DNA of 7,091 nt from an uncultured bacterium (GTDB lineage Bacteria; Planctomycetota; UBA1135; GCA-002686595). Below the pieces are notes generated by a model, which was not told the origin of the DNA, searched no databases, and saw only the letters and a program-made list of their open reading frames with translations. Location: assembly GCA_913058555.1 (NCBI GenBank), contig CAJXRJ010000400.1, positions 1 to 7,091 of the forward strand, written 5' to 3'. The position numbers and the translations under genes are program-made. This document shows, in pieces, positions 1 through 6,634 of this stretch (positions are counted from its first letter, which is position 1; the number at the start of each line of letters is the position of its first letter).

Positions 1-624
1 CGCCTCGACGAGCCCGTCGAGGAGTGGGCCGTTGCTGTCGCGAATCCCGGCCTTGCCCGAGGCCCCCACTTCGTCGCCCGTGGTCACGACACAGACCGTC
101 GGCCGGGCGAACACCGTCAACTCCGTCACACCCGCCATGGCCGCCACCGAAAGATGCGCCGGCCCGAGGCGCGTTCCGCGCGCAACGAGCACGTCCCCTA
201 GCCGCGCGTCTTCCCCGCGCCAGGCGATGTTGGCGCCGGGCCGAACGGGGGCCTCCACCAGCACCGAGCCATCCCCAACGGGCTGGCTGGTACGTTCAAT
301 CGGCACCACGGACGTGCCCCTAGGGGCCGGCGCCCCTGTGTTGATGCGCACGGCCTCCCCGGGCGCCAGCGCCCCTTCGAAGCTCGTGCCCGCGATGACG
401 GTGCCGCGCACGGCGAACTCGCGCCGGTCCCCGTCCGGAACGACCGCAAAGCCGTCCATCGTGGCCCGGTCGAAACCCGGTTGGTCGCGGTCGATGGTCA
501 CGTCGGAGGCGAGCACGCGCCCGCGGGCGTCCCGGAGGGAAAGCACCTCGGTACGGCGGGCGCGGTCCCCTACGTCGAGGGCGGCGAGGGCGGCTTGGGA
601 TTCGGCGAACGTCAGCATGTTCAT
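1..624 (-). CDS. moeA: Molybdopterin molybdenumtransferase MoeA (N-terminal 208 codons, cut by window edge)
   Basis: MoeA inserts molybdate into adenylylated molybdopterin, the last step of molybdenum cofactor synthesis in the cytoplasm. I translated the minus strand from the ATG at 624; the frame stays open to base 1 for 208 codons. Family signatures appear in the right order: DRATMDGFAV at residues 52-61 (its Asp57 matches the conserved Asp of the MoeA MDGYA motif), VRGTVIAG near 72-79, RINTGAPAPRGTSVV at 93-107 followed by IE, then VVTTGDEV at 179-186 and GIRDSNGPLL at 193-202, the start of the MoCF/MogA-like domain. MoeA proteins are about 400 residues, so roughly half is missing at the left edge. 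The ATG overlaps the stop of the upstream Nudix gene (ATGA, 621-624), indicating coupled translation. A second in-frame ATG at 618 is an alternative start. Family assignment is firm; a MoeA-like paralogue (such as a glp-type protein) cannot be excluded. Confidence 0.93.
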   Translation of the reverse strand, partial: MNMLTFAESQAALAALDVGDRARRTEVLSLRDARGRVLASDVTIDRDQPGFDRATMDGFAVVPDGDRREFAVRGTVIAGTSFEGALAPGEAVRINTGAPAPRGTSVVPIERTSQPVGDGSVLVEAPVRPGANIAWRGEDARLGDVLVARGTRLGPAHLSVAAMAGVTELTVFARPTVCVVTTGDEVGASGKAGIRDSNGPLLDGLVEA

Positions 625-1028
625 GGTTCTAAGTGGCGCATCACGGCCGGCAGGTGCGGCACATCCAAGGGGGCCAACGCGAGCTCATTCAGCTCCTTGG
701 CATCCACCCAGCGCACGCGATCGTGGGTCCCATCGGTGAGGACAGGCTCGTCATCGGCCCGTAGCGGGCGCGCAGCGTAGGAGGAGAGCACCAAGGATGC
801 AGCCCCTTCTTCACCGCGGAACGACTCAGCGAGGAAACCGTCGACCTCGATCTCAAAGCTCAGCTCCTCGCGGATCTCACGCACGAGGCAGTCCGACGGG
901 ACCTCCCCCGGCTCTAGCTTTCCGCCGGGGAACTCCCAGAGGCCACAGAGGTCCTCGGGCCGCGTCCTGCGGGCCACCAGGACCAGACCCGGTGCGCGGA
1001 CGATCACCGCAGCGCAAACCTCGATCAA
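621..1028 (-). CDS. MutT-type Nudix hydrolase, TTG start
   Basis: This 135-residue protein is a single Nudix domain, the size of MutT/NudG-like (deoxy)nucleoside triphosphate pyrophosphohydrolases, which remove oxidised or modified nucleotides. The N-terminal strand VCAAVIVRAPG is followed by LVLVARR and LWEFPGGKLEPGE (residues 30-42), typical of MutT relatives. The Nudix box runs from Gly36 to Phe58: G-x5-E42-x7-R50-E51-I-x-E54-E55-x-S57-F. The metal-binding glutamates are intact, but the usual Gly near the end of the box is Ser57. The start is TTG at 1028, chosen because it begins just before the first conserved strand and overlaps the stop of the upstream permease gene (TTGA, 1025-1028); no nearby ATG fits. 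The stop overlaps the moeA start. Likely cotranscribed with both neighbours. The exact substrate (8-oxo-dGTP, modified CTP or other) is not readable from sequence. Confidence 0.9.
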   Translation of the reverse strand: MIEVCAAVIVRAPGLVLVARRTRPEDLCGLWEFPGGKLEPGEVPSDCLVREIREELSFEIEVDGFLAESFRGEEGAASLVLSSYAARPLRADDEPVLTDGTHDRVRWVDAKELNELALAPLDVPHLPAVMRHLEP

Positions 1029-2104
1029 GGCGTCGTAGCCGTCTCGTCAGGGGGAGCGTCGCCTGCAGGCGGGCCGCCAGGGTGGGCCGTCTCTCCCGCC
1101 AGGGCCGATTGCCCCATCGAGCGAGCCAGCGGCTGGGTCAGTTCCCATTCCTCCATGAGCGTCTTCAGCACGGCCGTGATCGGCGTCGCCAGAAGCATCC
1201 CGACGATGCCCCAGATTTTGCCCCAGAAGACGAGGGCCAGCAGCACCACCGACGCCCGCAGGTCGAACGCGTCCCCCAGGAGTTTGTTCTCCCAGATCTG
1301 CCCGACGGCAAACTGGATGGCCCCGGGGATGAGCAGCGCCAGAACAATGGTGACGAGCCCCGCGTCCGTGGCCAGCAGCAGGGGAAGCGGCAAGAGCACC
1401 GCGATCACCGAGCCGATGGTCGGAATGAAGTTCAGGAGGAACGACAGGAGCCCAAAGAGCATGGGAGCCGGCGCGCCAACCGCCCAGAGCGAGAGTCCAA
1501 CGCCCAAGCCAGTGACCGCCGACGTTGCCACTTTGACAGAGATGTACTGACGCGTCCGGTCCCGCACGGTGGAGCCCATTCCCCCGCCCGGAGACTCGGT
1601 GCTGGGATGGCTATCGGACCGTCCTTGCTCCACCAAAAGGAACATCAGGAACACGAGCACCGTAATGCCCTGGGAGAGCGCGCTCCCCAGGACACCGACG
1701 AGGCTCGGGATCAGACCCTTGAGCTTCGCGGTAACGCCCAGGGCTGAATCACGCAGCGCGTCCGGGAGCTTGTTCGCAAGCCAGACGTCGAACGCCGGCC
1801 CTGCCGTCTGCCCCGTCACGTCTCCGCCCGCGGTGAAGTAGACGTTGTACTCCTTGATCGACGAAGCCACGACGCCGCCGAGCACTGCCATCAGCAGGAT
1901 CCCCAGGAGCATCGTCAGCCCCACCGAGATCGGACGGGATAAGCGCGTTCTCCCCTCCAACCCGTCCACGACCGGCGCCAGGGCGATCGAAAGAAACATC
2001 GCCAAGGCGAAGGGAATCATCACGTCCTGCAGCGCTTGGAGCGCGGCGCCCGTCGCAATGGCGGCAATCAGGAGGAGACAAACGGTTTGAACGCGGCGCT
2101 CCAT
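1025..2104 (-). CDS. AI-2E family transporter (PerM/TqsA-like permease)
   Basis: This 359-residue polytopic inner-membrane protein belongs to the AI-2E transporter family (PF01594), whose members include the autoinducer-2 exporter TqsA, PerM-like proteins and sodium/proton antiporters; the substrate here is unknown. Hydrophobic segments lie at about residues 8-45 (two segments), 61-82, 130-158, 191-210, 214-242, 248-270 and 285-313. Family motifs include QYISVKVATSAVTG (186-199), LLNFIPTIGSVIAVLLP (223-239), ENKLLGDAFDLRASVVLLAL (272-291) and WGIVGMLLATPITAVLK (298-314). A soluble linker at 160-185 and a Pro/Gly/Ala-rich tail after about 335 are visible. I chose the ATG at 2104, just before the first membrane segment; the frame also extends to a TTG at 2152 (16 more residues, MVTKPEPATPGRGAPI if translated), which is possible but looks non-conserved. 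No clear ribosome binding site precedes either. Its stop overlaps the Nudix start. Confidence 0.92.
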   Translation of the reverse strand: MERRVQTVCLLLIAAIATGAALQALQDVMIPFALAMFLSIALAPVVDGLEGRTRLSRPISVGLTMLLGILLMAVLGGVVASSIKEYNVYFTAGGDVTGQTAGPAFDVWLANKLPDALRDSALGVTAKLKGLIPSLVGVLGSALSQGITVLVFLMFLLVEQGRSDSHPSTESPGGGMGSTVRDRTRQYISVKVATSAVTGLGVGLSLWAVGAPAPMLFGLLSFLLNFIPTIGSVIAVLLPLPLLLATDAGLVTIVLALLIPGAIQFAVGQIWENKLLGDAFDLRASVVLLALVFWGKIWGIVGMLLATPITAVLKTLMEEWELTQPLARSMGQSALAGETAHPGGPPAGDAPPDETATTP

Positions 2105-2247
2105 GATGGGAGCACCGCGTCCAGGGGTGGCTGGTTCGGGCTTGGTGACCAAGGCTATGACGGAGTCAATTGGGTCGAACTTCGGGACGGCCCGACGTCA
2201 GGGAAACCACAGCGAAGCCACGTAGGCTCAAGTGAGCCACGGGGGAC
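2105..2247. other. Short intergenic region between permease and oxidoreductase genes
   Basis: These 143 bases separate two minus-strand genes. They hold the 3' untranslated part of the oxidoreductase transcript, including a small hairpin, and must contain any separate promoter for the permease-Nudix-moeA operon. I see no convincing -35/-10 pair. The permease reading frame is open from 2152, so the upstream 48 bases could be coding if the TTG start is used. Confidence 0.5.
2225..2238 (-). terminator. Small hairpin after the oxidoreductase stop (weak terminator candidate)
   Basis: GGCTC (2225-2229) pairs with GAGCC (2234-2238) around a four-base loop AAGT, or six pairs with a two-base loop. 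It begins about 9 bases beyond the stop codon of the minus-strand oxidoreductase gene (2248-2250). There is no following T-run, so intrinsic termination is doubtful; it may be a transcript-end or stability structure, or chance in GC-rich DNA. Confidence 0.25.
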
Positions 2248-3600
2248 TCAGACGAAAGGCGTCACGCCCGGCTGGGCGACGGGCGGGACCGGGTTGGGCC
2301 CGAACTCGTACTTCTTGGGCGAGAGATCTTCCTTGGACTCCAGGGCCTGGTTCCACGAGATGACCTTTCCGCTGTAGGCCGACATGCGGACCATCAGCGC
2401 GAGCAGCGTGGCGCGACACATGACGTCACCGTCGTGAATCGGCTTGCCCGCACGGATCGACGCGAACATCGCGTCGTGCTCGTTCTGGTACATATCGTCG
2501 ACCATGCCCTCGGGGGTCCGCCAACGCCACTTGGTCTCGCCTTCGATCCTGTGGGTCTGGGTGTGGGCGATGCCCTTGGTGCCGTAGACGTGGTCCGACA
2601 CGTCGCGGTCGGCTCCATTCCATTGACGACACGAGAAGAACGCCTTGACGCCGCTTCCAAAGTCGAAGACTGCGTTGAAGTGGTCGAAGACATTGCCGTA
2701 CTTCGGCTCCGTGCGAACGATCCGACCACCCTGTGCCTTGACGCTGACGGGCGGCTGGTCATCCATGGCCCAGATCATCTTGTCCAGGTTGTGGATGGCC
2801 TGCTCCGCCACGTGGTCGCCCGAAGCCCACGTGTAGTAGAGCCAGTTGCGAAGCTGGGTCTCCATCTCCGTCCACTCCGGCTTCTGACCGCGGTGCCAGA
2901 GGGCCCCCGTGTCGTAGGAGCACTCGATGGCCTTGATGTCGCCGATGGCACCTTCGCGGATCTTCTGGAAGGTAGCGCGCTTCGCGTTCTGGTAGCGATA
3001 ACAAAGGCCGGTCACCACCGCGATGCCCTTGCCCTTCACGTCGTTCATGGCCTGCCAGATCTTGCGCAAACCCGGGCCGTCCACGGCCACCGGCTTCTCC
3101 ACGAACATGTGCTTGCCCGCTTTGGCCGCGTACACAACCTGGGCCGGGCGGAAGTGGGGAGTCGATGCGAAGAGCACCACGTCACAAAGATCGACGACCT
3201 TCTCGTGGCAATCCAGGCCGACGATGCGGTTCTCCGCGGGCACGTCGATGCGACCCGCGAACTTCGTCGGGTTGCCGTCGTTGTCGGTCATGCGACCTTC
3301 GAATTCCTGCAGCTTCGACTCGAGGCGGTCCGAGAACGCGTCGCCCATGGCGACGAGCTTGGTGTTCGGATCGGCGGAGAGTGCGTTGATGACTGCACCA
3401 CCCCCGCGGCCGCCACAGCCGACCAAACCGACCCGGAGAATCTTCGTCGCGTCGTCTTGCCCACTAGCACCCGCGAGGGATGCCGTGGCGCCGAGCGCCG
3501 TCACAGCCCCGGCAGCCCGCAGGATTTCACGCCGGGAGGAGCCGGTGGACTCGGATGTCGCAGAAGGGGTTTCGAAAGATCTGGAGCTCATAGATGCCAT
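2248..3600 (-). CDS. Tat-exported Gfo/Idh/MocA family oxidoreductase (copy 1)
   Basis: This is a predicted NAD(P)-dependent oxidoreductase of the Gfo/Idh/MocA family (450 residues from the ATG at 3600), acting on sugars, inositols or their derivatives; the substrate is unknown. A Tat-type signal is visible: SRREIL at residues 22-27, then a mildly hydrophobic Ala/Gly-rich stretch to about 47, so the enzyme is probably exported folded with its cofactor, as known for Zymomonas glucose-fructose oxidoreductase. The Rossmann motif VGLVGCGGRGGGAV is at 57-70, the EKP motif with the candidate catalytic Lys169 at 168-170 within EKPVAVDGPG, and GDHVAEQAIHNLD at 261-273 supplies the conserved IHxxD; the Asp usual before it in many relatives appears as Glu266. 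Further conserved pieces are FDHFNA (305-310), NEHD (373-376) and SAYSGK (407-412). The ATG at 3591 is an equally good start. The frame continues to 3726, but those 42 residues precede the Tat signal and look non-coding. Copy 2 lies at 5311-6624. Confidence 0.92.
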   Translation of the reverse strand: MASMSSRSFETPSATSESTGSSRREILRAAGAVTALGATASLAGASGQDDATKILRVGLVGCGGRGGGAVINALSADPNTKLVAMGDAFSDRLESKLQEFEGRMTDNDGNPTKFAGRIDVPAENRIVGLDCHEKVVDLCDVVLFASTPHFRPAQVVYAAKAGKHMFVEKPVAVDGPGLRKIWQAMNDVKGKGIAVVTGLCYRYQNAKRATFQKIREGAIGDIKAIECSYDTGALWHRGQKPEWTEMETQLRNWLYYTWASGDHVAEQAIHNLDKMIWAMDDQPPVSVKAQGGRIVRTEPKYGNVFDHFNAVFDFGSGVKAFFSCRQWNGADRDVSDHVYGTKGIAHTQTHRIEGETKWRWRTPEGMVDDMYQNEHDAMFASIRAGKPIHDGDVMCRATLLALMVRMSAYSGKVISWNQALESKEDLSPKKYEFGPNPVPPVAQPGVTPFV

Positions 3601-4044
3601 GGGGAGGAAACAAGAGGATCGGATGGGCCGGCGGACCGGCGAGCGGCCCGAACAGGCGGTTGATAAAGCCCGGATCCGGCGAGGGTGTCCATCGAAGCTG
3701 CTGGCTTGGCGCTCAAATCTCCCCATAACGGTCTATTCGGGGACTCCATGGCGACGCCGCCAGAGCCTGGTGGGGCTCCACTGCTGGATTCGAAATCTAT
3801 CTTCGGTCTGCTGGCCCCCATCCTGCGGCCCAGGGAGAGCCCCGCCAAGGAGGGACACGGGGAGTTTCCGATGTATGACTCCGGTTTACTCGCCCGCCCG
3901 GACCGCGAGGACGCCGCATTTCATCTCTCGAATCGAGCCCGGGCTCCCTTTGCACCGGAAGGCTGCGGGCCCCACACTGGCAGCCCGCTGACCGTGCCCC
4001 ACCCAAGCGCCCCTCCATCCGGTCGCGCACGGCTGCTCCGCTCA
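3601..4044. promoter_or_regulatory. Divergent intergenic region between oxidoreductase copy 1 and the SUMF-fold gene
   Basis: These 444 bases lie between two divergent starts and should hold the promoters for both directions. I cannot identify a convincing sigma-70 pair. Reading frames continuous with both flanking genes run into the region (minus to 3726, plus back to a GTG at 3685), overlapping each other, but their translations are Pro/Arg/Ser-rich without recognisable motifs and would place extra residues before clear export signals, so I treat them as non-coding. A GGGGAG followed by an ATG at 3871 is an alternative upstream start for the plus gene. Perfect palindromes occur at 3670-3679 and 3935-3946. 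Confidence 0.5.
3935..3946. repeat. 12-base perfect palindrome GAGCCCGGGCTC in the divergent region
   Basis: The sequence is self-complementary over 12 bases and sits about 100 bases upstream of the chosen SUMF-fold start, in the shared upstream region. Position would suit an operator, but the pairing does not extend to the flanks, no second copy is seen in the window, and GC-rich palindromes of this size arise by chance. Confidence 0.25.
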
Positions 4045-5238
4045 ATGCCCATGATTTCACCAACGCGCGCACTCCTCATCCCCATCGCGGTGGCCTCCGG
4101 GCTCACCGTCTTGGCCATCGCTTCCCTTCGAACCGGCGCACCGAGTCTTCCCACTGACTCCATGGGCCAGGAGCCCACGAAGGAAGCCACCCAGGATTCT
4201 GTCTACCCGGACTTCCCGACCACGCCCCCACCGCCGACGGCGGTCCAAGGCGCCACGGCGAAGACAGCCGCCGAGATGAAGGCCTACGACGAGCTGATCA
4301 CCGGCACCGAGGCGAAGTTTGCCCTCGTGCCCATCCCCGGGGGCACGTTCACCATGGGCAGCCCAGCGGACGAAGCGGACCGCAAGGACTGGGAAGGCCC
4401 CCAGGTCCAGGTCACCGTCTCGCCTTTCTGGATGAGCACGACCGAGGTTCGATGGGACGAGTACCGCCAGTTCATGGACGCGATCGACAAGCGCAACCGA
4501 TCGAAGGGCTCGATTGAAGCCGCTCCCCAGGATGCCTGGGCCGACGCCGTGAGTCGCCCGACGCCGCCCTACGTCCCAATGGACTTCGACATGGGCGTCG
4601 ACGGCTATCCAGCGATTTCCATGACCCACTTCGCTGCTCGCCAGTACACGAAGTGGCTGAGCATGAAGACCGGACGCTTCTATCGCCTCCCCACCGAAGC
4701 CGAATGGGAGTACGCCTGCCGCGCCGGCACGACGGGAGCCTTTTCCTGCCCCACAGACGAAGTGGACGACCACGCCTGGTGGTTCGACAACTCGGACGGG
4801 CAGTACCAGAAGACCGGCACCCGAAAGCCCAATCCATTCGGCCTCTACGACATGCACGGCAACGTCGCGGAGTGGTGCCTCGATGCACTCACCAAAGACG
4901 GCTACAAAGCCCTCGTCGTACCGGAAGGGGAAACGCCCCTCGTCGACCCCATCCAGTGGCCCAAGAGCCTCTACCCCCGCGTCGCGCGCGGTGGCCATTG
5001 GGATGATGACCCCGACCGCTTGCGCAGCGCTTCGCGCCGGGGCTCCAACGAAAGCTGGAAGGTGCAGGACCCGCAGTTCCCGAAGAGCATTTGGTACCAC
5101 ACGGACGCGCAATGGCTTGGCATTCGCCTCGTCCGCCCCCTGAACCCACCGCCCTTTGAGCAGTGGGGCCTATATCACGACGCGAAGCTCGCGTCCGTCA
5201 AGAAAATCCAAGACCGACAGCGCACCGGCGACCGGTAA
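4045..5238 (+). CDS. Membrane-anchored or secreted SUMF1/FGE-sulfatase-domain protein lacking the catalytic cysteines
   Basis: This 397-residue protein has an N-terminal hydrophobic segment (residues about 7-27, after MPMISPTR) that acts as a signal peptide or anchor, a Pro/Thr-rich linker (about 35-75), and a formylglycine-generating-enzyme-sulfatase fold (PF03781) from about 92 to 366. Family motifs are clear: PIPGGTFTMGSP (96-107), SPFWMSTTEVRWDEY (126-140), YPAISMTHFAARQYTKWL (188-205), FYRLPTEAEWEYACRAGT (212-229), NPFGLYDMHGNVAEW (263-277), RVARGGHWDDDPD (312-324) and GIRLVRPL (359-366). In true aerobic FGE the segment after RGGS carries two active-site cysteines; here residues 316-333 contain none, and the only cysteines are 225, 235 and 278. 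I therefore infer a binding or structural role, or a non-FGE activity of the superfamily (EgtB and others share the fold), rather than sulfatase maturation. No sulfatase gene is in the window. Starts at 4045 and 4051 are equivalent; neither has a Shine-Dalgarno sequence. It lies 72 bases before oxidoreductase copy 2 on the same strand. Confidence 0.88.
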   Translation: MPMISPTRALLIPIAVASGLTVLAIASLRTGAPSLPTDSMGQEPTKEATQDSVYPDFPTTPPPPTAVQGATAKTAAEMKAYDELITGTEAKFALVPIPGGTFTMGSPADEADRKDWEGPQVQVTVSPFWMSTTEVRWDEYRQFMDAIDKRNRSKGSIEAAPQDAWADAVSRPTPPYVPMDFDMGVDGYPAISMTHFAARQYTKWLSMKTGRFYRLPTEAEWEYACRAGTTGAFSCPTDEVDDHAWWFDNSDGQYQKTGTRKPNPFGLYDMHGNVAEWCLDALTKDGYKALVVPEGETPLVDPIQWPKSLYPRVARGGHWDDDPDRLRSASRRGSNESWKVQDPQFPKSIWYHTDAQWLGIRLVRPLNPPPFEQWGLYHDAKLASVKKIQDRQRTGDR

Positions 5239-5310
5239 CCGTCCCCAACGACCCGTTCCCCTCTCCCGCAGTTCCGTTCCTCCCGCTCCTGAAACCGGAG
5301 CGATCTATCG

Positions 5311-6624
5311 ATGACTGAATCGCCACAAACCCGCCGCACCATCCTCCAGGGCGCCTCGGGTCTCGCCGCCACCGCCGCCCTTTCACCGCTCGCACTCTCC
5401 TCCTCGCAAGACCGAGCTGGCGCAGCAGGCGACGCGGAGCTCCGCGTGGGCCTTGTCGGCTGCGGTGGTCGCGGCAAGGGCGCCACGATCCAGGCGCTCA
5501 ACACCGGCGGCGTACGCCTAGTGGCGGTCGCCGACGCGTTCCAGGACCGTGCGGACGACGCCGTCCAGGAACTCAAGGGCGCCCACCCCAAGAACGTGGA
5601 CGTCACCCGTGAGAACATGCACCTCGGGTTTGACGCCTACAAGAAGGTGATCGACTCGGACGTGGACGTCGTGGTCCTCGCGACGCCCCCGGGCTTCCGG
5701 GCGCAGCACTTTGAGTACGCCGTTTCCAAGGGCAAGCACGTCTTCATGGAGAAGCCGGTGGCCGTGGATGGACCGGGGGTCCGAAAGGTGCTTGCTGCAG
5801 CCAAGGTGGCCAAGGAAAAGAACCTCAAGGTGGGTGTCGGCCTCCAGCGCCACCACAGCAAGAAGTACCAGCAGACCATCAACGCCATCCATGACGGCGC
5901 CATCGGTCGCCCGCTGTTCACGCGCGTCTACTGGAACAGCGCTGGCGTTTGGGTGAAGCCGCGCCGTGAGGACTGGAGCGAGATGCAGTACCAAATGCGC
6001 AACTGGTACTACTTCAACTGGCTGTGCGGAGACCACATCACCGAGCAGCACATCCACAACCTCGACGTGGGCAACTGGGTCATGGACAGCCTGCCGGTCA
6101 AGGCTGCGGGCATGGGCGGGCGCCAGGTGCGCACGGGATCGAAGCACGGCGAGATCTACGACCACTTCGCGATCGAATACACCTACGACGACGGCGCCAA
6201 GATGATCAGCCAGTGCCGTCACCACCCCAACACGCAGAACGCGGTGGTCGAGTACGCCCACGGAAGCGAGGGAACCTCCCTCATCCAGAGCGGCAAGATC
6301 GAGCAGTACGAAGGGGAAGGCTGGCGCTTCAAGGGCGAGAGCCCGAACCCATACCAGGTGGAGCACGATGTCCTGTTCGAGGCCATCCGCAAGGACCTCC
6401 CCCACAACGAAGCCGAGCGTGGAGCCAACGCCACCTTGACCGCCATCCTGGGACGAATGGCCGCCTACTCCGGGAAGACCGTGACGTGGGAGCAAGCCAT
6501 GAACTCCAAGCGCATTCTTGCACCTGAGGTGGCTGAGCTCACCTGGGACACGATGCCTAAGAGCCTACCGATGGAGAACGGCCTCTACCCGATCCCGACT
6601 CCCGGCGAGTACGAGATCATCTGA
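5311..6624 (+). CDS. Tat-exported Gfo/Idh/MocA family oxidoreductase (copy 2)
   Basis: A 437-residue NAD(P)-dependent Gfo/Idh/MocA oxidoreductase, paralogous to the minus-strand copy 1. The start ATG is preceded by GGAG at 5297-5300, ten bases away. A Tat-like signal TRRTIL (residues 7-12) and an Ala/Leu/Ser-rich stretch to about 32 indicate export in folded form. Cofactor-binding VGLVGCGGRGKGA is at 46-58, EKPVAVDGPG at 147-156 with candidate catalytic Lys148, GDHITEQHIHNLD at 240-252, YDHFAIEY at 283-290, VEHD at 350-353 and AAYSGK at 384-389. These pieces occur in the same order in copy 1, including the stretch W-x-EM-x2-Q-x-RNW before GDH, so the two form one subfamily. Substrate is unknown; a sugar or sugar acid is likely from the family. 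It follows the SUMF-fold gene by 72 bases and precedes the transporter gene by 7 bases, suggesting an operon. Confidence 0.94.
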   Translation: MTESPQTRRTILQGASGLAATAALSPLALSSSQDRAGAAGDAELRVGLVGCGGRGKGATIQALNTGGVRLVAVADAFQDRADDAVQELKGAHPKNVDVTRENMHLGFDAYKKVIDSDVDVVVLATPPGFRAQHFEYAVSKGKHVFMEKPVAVDGPGVRKVLAAAKVAKEKNLKVGVGLQRHHSKKYQQTINAIHDGAIGRPLFTRVYWNSAGVWVKPRREDWSEMQYQMRNWYYFNWLCGDHITEQHIHNLDVGNWVMDSLPVKAAGMGGRQVRTGSKHGEIYDHFAIEYTYDDGAKMISQCRHHPNTQNAVVEYAHGSEGTSLIQSGKIEQYEGEGWRFKGESPNPYQVEHDVLFEAIRKDLPHNEAERGANATLTAILGRMAAYSGKTVTWEQAMNSKRILAPEVAELTWDTMPKSLPMENGLYPIPTPGEYEII

Positions 6625-6634
6625 GGATCCGTTG
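6623..6634 (+). promoter_or_regulatory. Ribosome binding site and TTG start of the DMT transporter gene
   Basis: GAGG at 6623-6626 overlaps the TGA stop of oxidoreductase copy 2 and lies five bases before a TTG at 6632. No ATG or GTG exists in this frame nearby upstream, and the TTG directly precedes the first membrane segment, so this site decides the start and supports translational coupling. Confidence 0.55.

Noticed and set aside
797..1747. A 316-codon open frame on the plus strand opposite the Nudix and permease genes
   Set aside because: It crosses two well-supported minus-strand genes, and its product is an Arg/Gln/Pro-rich sequence without domain features.
2434..3663. A 409-codon open frame on the plus strand opposite oxidoreductase copy 1
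   Set aside because: It is fully antisense to a gene with clear family motifs, and its translation shows no recognisable domain. Long antisense frames are expected in GC-rich coding DNA.
3670..3679. Palindrome CCGGATCCGG as a possible operator
   Set aside because: Only 10 bases, all common in GC-rich DNA, with no second copy or extended pairing seen.
3685..4044. N-terminal extension of the SUMF-fold gene from a GTG at 3685 or an ATG at 3871
   Set aside because: It would put 58-120 low-complexity residues before a clear hydrophobic export or anchor segment at 4045, and part of it overlaps the opposite gene's upstream frame.
4057..5112. A 351-codon open frame on the minus strand opposite the SUMF-fold gene
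   Set aside because: Antisense shadow of a gene whose motifs are unambiguous; no motif of its own.
5518..6495. A 325-codon open frame on the minus strand opposite oxidoreductase copy 2
   Set aside because: Antisense shadow rich in Val, Leu, His and Asp, produced by the codon bias of the real gene.
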